A stretch of DNA of 18,402 nt from Russula earlei (Eukaryota > Basidiomycota > Agaricomycetes > Russulales > Russulaceae), in assembly GCA_025769875.1 (NCBI GenBank), contig JAGFNK010000921.1, positions 1-18,402 on the forward strand, in the 5' to 3' direction. Numbering within the stretch: the first letter of the stretch is position 1; each line of letters begins with the position of its first letter. The notes under the pieces were generated by a model that did not search any database, was not told where the DNA came from, and was given only the letters and a program-made list of their open reading frames with translations. A program made the translations under genes and the position numbers. Of this stretch, positions 10,097-17,673 are shown in pieces.

Positions 10097-11069
10097 CCAT
10101 CTGTCAAGACTCACTGTTGAACTATCCAGTTCAAGAGCGAGGGATAAGCTTGAAGATGAGTCGGTAGACGTCCAAGACCGCGTGGGCAAGAAGTAGAGTC
10201 CAGAGTAGTAACAGATACCAGAGGGGTATTGTTACTGTGAGAGTCGAGCAATCACGCAGGGAAGAGGCCAGGGTAGTCACAAGGGGATGGTCCTTAAAGG
10301 AGTATCCCAGGAATAGAGAGTGCCGTAAACAAATGGACAGTCTGAGGACTGTCCGCTACTTTATTGAGCGCTTATATACTACAAGAGAACTGCTAAATAG
10401 GGAACAAGTCGTAACCTTGTTATCAAGCACAATAGAGTGATGAGTAAGAAGTCGGGGGATGCTTACTGAGCATGCTCAGTCATGCTCAGTAAGCTGCTGA
10501 GTAAGAAGACTCTTCTTGATGAGTAAGAGCTTCCATTGTCCACGTGTTCACTGCTTTTAGTGCACGTGCAAGCATCTGATTCATTTCCTGTTAGTTAGTT
10601 TAGGGCCGGTCATTTGAGGACTTGTAGTTTGGTTAGGGAATAGTGATATCTTATAAGGCCCTTATATAGTTCTATTAGGGTCCTTAGAGTCGACCCTAAT
10701 ACTTCTATTAAGGTCCTTAGTGTTGCCTTATAGTTCGTTCTATAGTTATTAGAGTTGGTCTAATAACGCGTTGTAGGGCCTTTGATACTAGGTTAGTACC
10801 TATTGTAGAGTTCCTAGGGTCGTTCCAAAGGGTCTTTAGGAAGGCCCTAATGCTGTCTTTTGTTGCTAGAAGGGTTGCCTTTAAGTGGGGCTTGCTGTAT
10901 GTCGATTGTGCCGAGAATCGCTCGCGCAACAATGCGCGCGTGATATTGTGGACACCTCTACTCACCCCTTTTGCTCGTGTGAACAGGGTGACACCATAGA
11001 GACCAGGTTTCCTCCTATAAGGAAGGGTCCTTCAAGGGCCCTCTCCGGAGAATGGTTCATGACACCATC
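10097..11069 (-). mobile_element. Nested solo LTR of a related family, target duplication CCATC
   Basis: The insert is 10102-11064 (963 bp), with ends TGTCAAGAC and TTCATGACA on the plus strand. CCATC is duplicated at 10097-10101 and 11065-11069, and removing the insert restores the uninterrupted LTR C. Most of its sequence differs from family 1. On the minus strand it shares the promoter layout: TATATAAG (plus-strand 10371-10378) and AGACTGTCCA (10334-10343) 35 bases on. It therefore belongs to a sister family with the same priming motif. Its U3 has a strong palindrome (10461-10494) and a stretch of degenerate short repeats built on GGTCCTTAG/GGGCCTT (about 10660-10860). Confidence 0.9.
10461..10494. 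repeat. Perfect palindrome in U3 of the nested LTR
   Basis: Arms GCTTACTGAGCATG (10461-10474) and CATGCTCAGTAAGC (10481-10494) are perfect reverse complements around the six-base spacer CTCAGT. Further partial copies of CTGAGTAAG follow to about 10530. It may be a binding site for a dimeric factor; no function is shown. Confidence 0.8.
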
Positions 11070-11826
11070 CAATAGGGCTACAGAGGCATAAACCTGCTTG
11101 TGTCAAGTTTCAGGCTTACTGAGCGCATTACTGATCATTGTGGAGTGATGAAATCATTATGATATCACTGTGGAGCACTTAGTGAGCCTATGAGGTCACT
11201 GTGGAGCCACTCAGTCAGCCATGATGTCATTGGAGCCTTGATGACATCAGATGAGTTATGCAACAGTTTCTAAGAGTTTGTGCCACTGTTTTGGGTTCTT
11301 GGTGGCTGGGTGACCATGTGGCTGCCACGCAATGATTGCCCGATTAGGAAACAGGTGCCTGGTCATGTTATAGTGTCTTTGCAATAGCAATATCTTGCAC
11401 CACAGGAGGGATAGCCCAGAAAATGGAAGGGAGTTGACAATGCAAAGTGAGAGAGGTCTCTCTTGAGTGAAATAGGACAATCTACAGCCAGGACTTGGCC
11501 TTGGTTTGTAACATTCATCCCCTCTTTATAGACTTGTTGCTCCTGCAATGGTAGGGATTTGTTTCTTTGGAAGGTGGAGTAGTTTGCATATGAAAAGTCA
11601 AAGTCTGTTTGTTCGTGGGGAGTTCTCTCTTGTTCTATGGATTGCTTTGGGGATAGCTGTGCTCGATTGAATGCATGTGATCGCAGGGGTTCTCTGAAAA
11701 GTTCATTGGTAACAAGGATAATGTTGTGACTTACCCCCTTGTCGGTTCGTCCATAATCCCTTCCCATCATTGTCCCTTTTATTATCTCCATTTCCGTGGT
11801 TACCGTTTTATCCCTTGATGGTGATC

Positions 11827-11905
11827 CCTTATTGTGTTTCATCTATTGTGTTTCACTTATTATGTTTCATCTATTGTGTTTCACTTATTATGTTTCATCT
11901 ATTGT
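11827..11905 (+). repeat. 28-bp tandem repeat in the U3 of element 2
   Basis: TGTTTCATCT recurs at 11835, 11863 and 11891, a 28-base period with about 2.5 copies; each unit also holds a near-copy, TGTTTCACTT. Tandem U3 repeats often act as enhancers in LTRs, which is only a guess here. Confidence 0.85.
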
Positions 11906-11981
11906 TGAGCTACTTTTGCTATTGATCTGCCTTTTCACTTATTGTTCTGCTTATAGTACTGTACAGCCTCGCTACATACAG

Positions 11982-12026
11982 TATTTAAGCGCCTGTAAAA
12001 GCTGGGGAATGCCCCAAGCTTAGCTT
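11982..12026 (+). promoter_or_regulatory. Element 2 promoter: TATA box and predicted RNA 5' end
   Basis: TATTTAAG (11982-11989) is followed 34 bases later by AAGCTTAGCTT (12016-12026), the 11-mer complementary to the primer site at 12321. The spacing is what a TATA-directed start would give, so transcription probably begins at or just before 12016. Confidence 0.6.
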
Positions 12027-12320
12027 TGTCCCATTTCCTGTCGCATCCCTTGCCTTGTACACTCTCTCAAATCACAACTTGCTTGTGCTGGCCTACACCT
12101 TGCTTGACCTGAGCACACCTCAAGGAACCCTTGTGTTCCTCTTCCTCCTCTGCCTCTCTTTCATCGTCTTCCTCTTCTGTGAAACCAGGAGATTGACTCT
12201 GTCTGCGGACTGAGTCATTGTCTGACTCAGCCTTGAGACACTAAACCATTGAACCGGTCTCCTTGAGCCGGCCCCACTGAACCTTGAGCTAATGCTCTTA
12301 TGGCCGCGACGCCGTTACAC

Positions 12321-12331
12321 AAGCTAAGCTT
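12321..12331 (+). promoter_or_regulatory. Primer binding site of element 2 (self-priming type)
   Basis: AAGCTAAGCTT begins two bases after the LTR end and is the perfect 11-base reverse complement of 12016-12026. Tf1 of fission yeast also uses an 11-base self-primer. No TGG start, as a tRNA-primed site would have, is present. Confidence 0.75.
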
Positions 12332-13846
12332 TTCTACTCCATTCTGGAGATCAACCTTGAACTACCATCGAATCGTTGGGTCCGTGTCCAACCTAGACCA
12401 TCCTCAGACCTTCCCGAACATGTCGTAGGAGCTGCCACTTGGGACAGCTTCCATACTTTTCTTTGTTACATCACCACTGAAAACAACGAAGAACTACCAG
12501 TCGAATTCATCAATAACCGTTGGTTCGAACTACAACTTAGGAGAGGACAACTCTACACTCACCTAGACCTAGAACTCCTCAGAAACAGCCTTGGATTAGG
12601 CTACTGGAGGGAAAACGACCCCCTCTACGAACCACCATCAGAATCAGAAGCCTCTTCCACAGAAGGCAACCCCCCTGAACCAGAAAACACCATTGAAACT
12701 CAGACACCCTTTGAATCCCCTGCACTAGAACCAGAGGACCCCCTTGAAAACCAGGAACTCATTGAAACCTTAGAAATCGACCCACAGAACCCCGCAGAAC
12801 CTGATATGGCAGCCCAACCCCAAGTCGCTGTACAACCCCCCCAGATGGCTGCTCAGGCCCCTCAGATGGCCGCCCAGGCTCCTCCAGTCGCCGTTCCACC
12901 CCCTCAAGTAGCTGCTCCAGCACCACAAGGCACCAATGGGTCCCTCAGCGGTAAAGAACCCACTGCCTTCACAGGGGAAAGGAACAAAACAAAAAGATTC
13001 ATCATGGAATTCAATCTATTTTGGGGTCTCAATGATGACAAGGCAGTAATGGTCTCCCCTTTCAAACGAACAATGCTGGCTCTCTCCTACATTCAAGGAG
13101 AAAAGGTTGAAGAATGGGTCAATTCACAAGCAAACGCACTCAGGGAAAAAGTAAACAGAGCCCAGAACCCCATTAACAGAATGGACGAAGCATTATGGAA
13201 TGACTTTGTTACAGACTTTATGTTCAAATTCACTAACACCGCGGAGAAAGAGGATGCCCAAGCAGCTCTCGCCAAACATACAATGAAGGAGTCCCTTGAC
13301 GACTACATTTCCACCTTCGAACAACTTCTGAATAAAACAGGGTGGCCAGAAACGGATGTTATCGCTATTGAAAGCTTCAAAAATGGTCTAAAAATTGGAC
13401 TCTACCGTGCAATCTTAAATAGAGATGTCTGGCCCACCACCCTGCAAGAATGGAAGGAGGAGGCCAGAAGACAACATCGGCGTTTCATCACCATCAGAGA
13501 AAAGCTCAAAGGGAAGACCACACACTCCCCCCCTGAACACAAGACCCATCACCCTGACCAAATGCAAGTGGACGCCGTCAAGTCCAATTTCAAAAAACTC
13601 ACTGAAGAAGAAAGGAAACAATTGGCGAAAGAAGGACGATGCTTCCGTTGCAGAGAAAAGGGTCACCTTAGCCGAGAATGTCCTAAAAATACAGCTCCTA
13701 CCACTTCCAAAGCCCGAATTACCGAATCACCCCCAGAACCAGCTAAAGAAGAAGAACCAGCTTCCATGGTAGCACGCATGAAAACCCTACCAGCCGAAGA
13801 ACGAGCCAAAATCTGGGATCTCATACTCAAAGAGGATTTTCTCTAG
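12332..13846 (+). CDS. gag: Gag of element 2, with open N-terminal extension lacking ATG
   Basis: The frame is open from 12293 to the TAG at 13844-13846. The first in-frame ATG is 12806, giving 346 residues. These hold a Pro/Gln/Ala repeat region (residues 1-42), the Gag core (about 50-230), and a zinc knuckle CFRCREKGHLSREC (13640-13681, C-x2-C-x4-H-x4-C). About 158 codons between primer site and 12806 look genuinely coding, first globular with several Trp/Tyr, then Glu/Pro-rich, so translation may start at a non-AUG codon. The ATG at 12300 lies in the LTR in another frame and meets a stop at about 12423. The conservative choice is 12806; the start given here marks the first base after the primer site. 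Confidence 0.8.
   Translation, partial: FYSILEINLELPSNRWVRVQPRPSSDLPEHVVGAATWDSFHTFLCYITTENNEELPVEFINNRWFELQLRRGQLYTHLDLELLRNSLGLGYWRENDPLYEPPSESEASSTEGNPPEPENTIETQTPFESPALEPEDPLENQELIETLEIDPQNPAEPDMAAQPQVAVQPPQMAAQAPQMAAQAPPVAVPPPQVAAPAPQGTNGSLSGKEPTAFTGERNKTKRFIMEFNLFWGLNDDKAVMVSPFKRTMLALSYIQGEKVEEWVNSQANALREKVNRAQNPINRMDEALWNDFVTDFMFKFTNTAEKEDAQAALAKHTMKESLDDYISTFEQLLNKTGWPETDVIAIESFKNGLKIGLYRAILNRDVWPTTLQEWKEEARRQHRRFITIREKLKGKTTHSPPEHKTHHPDQMQVDAVKSNFKKLTEEERKQLAKEGRCFRCREKGHLSRECPKNTAPTTSKARITESPPEPAKEEEPASMVARMKTLPAEERAKIWDLILKEDFL
13834..13840 (+). promoter_or_regulatory. Probable -1 frameshift heptamer at the gag-pol junction (element 2)
   Basis: G GAT TTT in gag phase lies one codon before the gag stop (CTC TAG). 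The -1 frame is open from here straight into pol with no stop before the ATG at 13912. The same heptamer occurs at the gag end of element 1. Confidence 0.55.
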
Positions 13847-13911
13847 GCCAAAGTGCAACAGTCGGCACAGAGGCCCAAATAGATACCATTGTCAACCATA
13901 AAGAGAACTCA

Positions 13912-16811
13912 ATGAAAGTCCCTTTTATGCTAACAACCAATGGAAAGACTGGACAAGTGCTCCTTGACAGCGGAGCAACAGAAAATTTCATCAGTCAAGG
14001 AATTGTGGAAAAATTACAAATCCCACTCCGGACCCTTAGAACCCCCAGGCCCATCATTAATGTAGATGGTACCAATAACCAAGGAGGAGCACTAACCCAT
14101 TATGCTCATATGGCCGTACGGCATGGCCCCACCACACGACTCCTCACCTTCTATGTCACAAACTTAGGAGAAGATAGAATGATCCTCGGTTATCCTTTTT
14201 TAAAGGTGATTAACCCCCTTGTCAACTGGAGCACTGGTCGCCTAAGAAATCACTTAGGAGTCCTTCTCACCCCCGTCCCCCTAGCCAAACCACCAAGAAT
14301 CCGGATCGCACAAATAAGGACAACCACCATCCCCCCTGAATACTTACGACATCAGAAGGTCTTCTCAGAAGAAGCAGCCAAACGACTCCCACCCAGTCGG
14401 GGAGAACTCGATTTTAGAATCACACTAAAACCTGATGCCCCCAAGTTCCTAGATTGCCGAACTTACCCACTCCCCCAGAATGAAAAACAAGAGCTATCAA
14501 GACAAATACAAGAGGATCTAGCTAAGGGTTTCATCAAAGATGGCGTTTCAGACTTTGTATCCCCTGTTTTCTTTGTTCAGAAAAAGGATGGCACCACCCC
14601 ACGAATGGTAGTGGATTACCGAAAACTTAATAATGCCACAGTCCCCGATTACCACGCTTTACCCAACATGGAAGAACAATTACACCGACTAAGGGGCAAA
14701 ACCACCTTCAGTAAATTTGACGTCCGAGCCGGTTACAATAACATTCTAATCCACCCCAAAGATCGACATAAGGGCACCTTTAAAACCCAATTTGGTACCT
14801 TCATCCCCATGGTAATGGGCTTCGGCTTTACCAATGCCCCAGCTGCCTTCCAACGAGCAATGAACCATACCCTCCGACCATGGCTTCTAAAATACCCAGA
14901 GAATACCTGCAATTATCTAGACGATGTGGCAATAGCCACAGGGGAGGGAGAAGAGCTCCTCCACCAACGAATCACACACGAATTCCTTGACCTACTTGAA
15001 AAGGACTCCTATTTCCTGAAGGCGTCAAAATGCGCCTTTGAACAACACGAGATTGATTTCCTGGGTTTCCGGATCAACCAGGGAACCCTCAAAATTGACC
15101 CAGTCAAAATGAACGGTCTCAAGAACTGGCCGAGACCCCCTAATAATCTGAAACAGGTACAACAAATCATGGGCACCCTCAATTACCAACGACCTTTTAT
15201 CCGAGACTTCGCAAAAATAGCTCGCCCTATCTTTTCCACAATCAAGAAAGGAACCCCCTTCCTCTGGACCCCAGAAGCAACCACAGCCCTGGAGACCTTG
15301 ATATCAGCAGTCTGCGATGACCCGGAACTATACACTGCCAACCCTGACCTCCCTTATGAGTTAGAAACTGACGCTTCACAATTTGCCACTGGAGCAATTC
15401 TGTTTCAGAAAGACCCAAGAGGAAAAAGGAAAATGATTGGCAACATGTCACATGCATTCAATGAAGCAGAAAGAAACTATCCAGCATGGGATAGGGAGTT
15501 CCTAGCCCTGATTCTAGCACTCCAACACTGGCGATACCTATTGGTTGGAACAATGCACCCCATCAAGATCTTTACTGATCATGCTAACCTTGCCCACTAT
15601 CGACTCCCCCACAAAATTAATCGAAGAATTGCAGGTTACATTTCCACACTGGCAGACTACCATTTTGAAATCCACCACAAACCCGGAACCTCCAACCGTG
15701 CGGACGCCCTCTCACGACGACCTGATCACAACGATGGGTCAGGAGATAACCAGGATATCACGGCACTCCCCGACAAACTTTTCATTCGCACGCTTCACAC
15801 TGAAGATCTCTATACCCAAGTACTAACTGAACAAAGGAAGCGGAAGTCAGATCTCCTTATGTGGAAAATCAAACATGATCTTCAAGAAGAAGAAAACGCA
15901 TTATTCAAAGATGGGAAATTGGTAGTACCCTATCAAGAACCCCTCTTACGAAAAATCTTGCACGTCTATCATGACAGTATTCTTGGGGGACACACAGGAA
16001 ACGCCCGAACCTTGTACTCAATCCAAGAATCCTTCTGGTGGCCAAAAATGGCCTACTTCATATGAGACTACATTCGAGGGTGTGCCACCTGTCAAGCCAA
16101 CAAGTCCTCCACGCACCCAACTCGCCCCCCAATTTACCCTATTCCCTCAGAATCTCAAAAACCCTTCCAAACTGTTGCCATTGATTGGATTGTCGACCTT
16201 CCATTATCAGAAGGGAACAATGCCATTATGACCATCACCGATCATGACTCCACCAAGGCAGCCATATTCATACCCTGCTGTAAAGATATGGGAACTCTGC
16301 AAATGGCCAAACTATTTTTACGCTACGCCTTCCCATGGACCGGAATCCCCTCCAAAATTATCTCCGACCGTGACTCCCGCTTTACCTCCAACTTGTTTCA
16401 AGAAATTTCCCGAATCCTCGGGATCAATCAAAATTTAAGCACTGCCTACCACCCCCAAACTGACGGACAATCAGAAAGGACTAATCAGACCTTGGAGATG
16501 TATCTACACATCTACACAGGAGAAAAGCAGGAAGAATGGGCGCACTGGCTCCCTATAGCTCAATACCATTTTAACGCCCACAAGTCTACTACCACCAAAA
16601 GAACCCCTTACGAACTCCTCATCGGGTTTAATCCTCAGGGACTTGGCACCCAACTCAAGTCCAAGTTCCCCGGGATCCAAGAACGACTCCAAGCATTAAA
16701 AGACATGAGGGAATCGGCACAAGAAGCAATGAAAAAGGCGCAGAATAACTGGATCAAGGAAACCAAGTTCAAAGGTTTCGAAGAAGGACAGAAGGTTTGG
16801 TTGGAAGGCAC
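13912..16811 (+). pseudogene. pol: Pol of element 2: protease-RT-RNase H-integrase, one TGA, truncated by insertion
   Basis: Residues 1-717 from the ATG at 13912 are uninterrupted, and the frame is open upstream to the gag overlap, so expression by frameshift is likely. Protease LLDSGA has its Asp at residue 19. RT shows FFVQKKDG, KFDVRAGYNN and YLDD (residues 335-338). RNase H shows ETDASQ (Asp 487), WDREFLAL and TDHANL. The integrase zinc module is HDSILGGH plus CATC (16081-16092). A TGA at 16063-16065 lies between them, where an Arg CGA before DYIRG is expected. Past it the same frame holds Asp (16183), Asp (16366) and Glu (16474), spacing D-x35-E. Coding reads into the family 1 LTR after VWLEG and would stop at 17070, losing the integrase C-terminus. 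Confidence 0.93.
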
Positions 16812-17077
16812 TGTTACGAACCAAGGCCAAGTCCTGGCCAAGGATTGTCCTATTTTACTCAAAGAAAGACCTCTCTCACTTTGCATTGCCGACTCCCTTC
16901 CATTTTCTGGGCTATCCCTCCTGTGGTACAAGATATTGCTATTGCAAAAGCACTCTAACACGACCAGGCACCGGTTTCCTAATCGGGTAATCATCGCGTG
17001 GCAGCCACATGGCCACCCAGCCACCACGGACCCGAAACAGCGGCACAAACTCTTAGAAACTGTTGCATAAATCATCT

Positions 17078-17195
17078 AACGTCATCAAGGCTCCAATGAC
17101 ATCATGGCTGACTGAGCGACTCCACAGTGACCTCATAGGCTCACTAAGCGCCCCACAGTGACATCATAATGATGTCATCGCTCCACAATGATCAG
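17078..17195 (+). promoter_or_regulatory. CRE-like octamer cluster in family 1 U3
   Basis: TGACATCA, TGACCTCA, TGACATCA and TGATGTCA occur in about 120 bases, together with a repeated CTCCACAGTGAC block and the related CTCCACAATGA. LTR A keeps TGACGTCA, the classical ATF/CREB palindrome, at the position where D has AACGTCAT. This suggests bZIP-type activator sites, partly decayed at their CpG. Function not shown. Confidence 0.5.
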
Positions 17196-17313
17196 TAATG
17201 CGCTCAGTAAGCCTGAAACTTGGCATAAGCAAGTTTATGCCTCTGTAGTCCTATTGGATGGTACCAAAGAGTCTAGAATAGTCCCAGTGCTTTGTAATCG
17301 ACCCTGTACACTG

Positions 17314-17355
17314 TATATAAGCCCCAATGAAGCATGGCAGTCGTCAGACTGTCCA
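17314..17355 (+). promoter_or_regulatory. Family 1 promoter: TATA box and predicted RNA 5' end
   Basis: TATATAA (17314-17320) lies 32 bases upstream of AGACTGTCCA (17346-17355), the self-primer. The same pair at the same distance occurs in LTRs A, B and C and, with 35 bases, in the nested sister LTR. The conserved spacing supports a transcription start at or just before the motif. Confidence 0.65.
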
Positions 17356-17643
17356 TTTGTGATACTCTCATCTTCCTGGGTACTCCCCCGCGACCGCTCA
17401 GTTTAAAGACTCCCCTCGTTCCCAAGGTACTCTTCTACGACCGCCTTGTTTAAAGCCTCTTCGCTGCACTGGCTTCTAACCTACGCCTTTGCCTCCAGTT
17501 ACACGTACCAGTTCCCATCTGGTACATCTTAGTCATTTGGCTCGTCCTCTTGTTCAACGCCGCCTACGCTGCGTACCATCTGTTCCGACCCTTGCCCACC
17601 TGCTCCTGAGTCCACACGGATCAGCAGTACGTGTCTTGACATC

Positions 17644-17653
17644 TGGACAGTCT
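17644..17653 (+). promoter_or_regulatory. Primer binding site of element D (self-priming type)
   Basis: TGGACAGTCT two bases after the LTR end is the exact reverse complement of 17346-17355 in the LTR of the same element. Confidence 0.8.
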
Positions 17654-17673
17654 CTCCACATCCTTGTATTGAC

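Larger units (their letters stand above)
9718..11513 (-). mobile_element. LTR C (family 1, reverse), split by a nested LTR
   Basis: The two pieces, 9718-10101 and 11070-11513, add to 828 bp, the exact length of LTR B, once the insert and one copy of its duplication are removed. On its own strand it has TATATAA (plus-strand 10038-10044) and AGACTGTCCA (10003-10012). The left flank is GGTTG (9713-9717) but the right flank is TTCAT, so no target duplication is visible. The likeliest reason is that element 2 sits at its right edge; the last seven bases (11507-11513) are shared with the presumed start of that element. Confidence 0.88.
11507..12319 (+). repeat. Probable 5' LTR of element 2
   Basis: The right end is fixed by GTTACA (12314-12319) directly before the primer site. 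The left end is inferred: TGTAAC at 11507 is the inverted match to GTTACA and gives an 813-bp LTR. TATA then lies about 475 bases from the left end and about 304 bases of R-U5 follow, close to the family 1 layout (about 502 and 296). U3 contains a 28-bp tandem repeat. The left boundary overlaps the last seven bases of LTR C and cannot be confirmed without the 3' LTR. Confidence 0.65.
11507..16811 (+). mobile_element. Element 2: family 2 Ty3/gypsy retrotransposon, 3' part displaced by insertion
   Basis: Probable 5' LTR, primer site, long open gag frame, -1 shifted pol with PR-RT-RH-IN. All catalytic residues I checked are present, and the only obvious pol lesion is one TGA. Integrase coding is interrupted at 16811 by a family 1 LTR. 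The rest of the integrase and the 3' LTR should lie beyond the right edge, after the family 1 element. Confidence 0.9.
16812..17641 (+). repeat. 5' LTR of element D (family 1, 830 bp)
   Basis: TGTTACGAACC to GTCTTGACA, alignable over its length with LTRs A, B and C. U3 holds a cluster of CRE-like octamers (17078-17195), then TATATAA (17314-17320) and the start motif (17346-17355). Its U3 contains a conserved-looking 70-codon open frame ending at about 17070; I treat that as incidental. U5 contains a short hydrophobic open frame (about 17455-17608). Confidence 0.95.

Noticed and set aside
11514..11530. Purine tract on the minus strand (AAAGAGGGGATGAA) suggesting LTR C is a 3' LTR of a reverse element
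   Set aside because: No internal coding of family 1 follows to the right, and the stretch is better read as the start of the family 2 LTR. Not fully excluded.
11363..11842. 159-codon open frame on the minus strand
   Set aside because: It runs from the presumed U3 of element 2 (including the 28-bp tandem repeat) into LTR C, crossing an insertion junction. It has no family resemblance and is best explained as chance.
12300..12425. ATG at 12300 as the start of element 2 gag
   Set aside because: It lies inside the LTR in a different frame from gag and meets a stop after about 40 codons.
16812..17070. Open frame of about 85 codons at the start of the LTR, fused to element 2 pol
   Set aside because: The fusion is an accident of insertion. 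In the other LTR copies a one-base difference puts the start and the rest in different frames, so a real protein is not supported.
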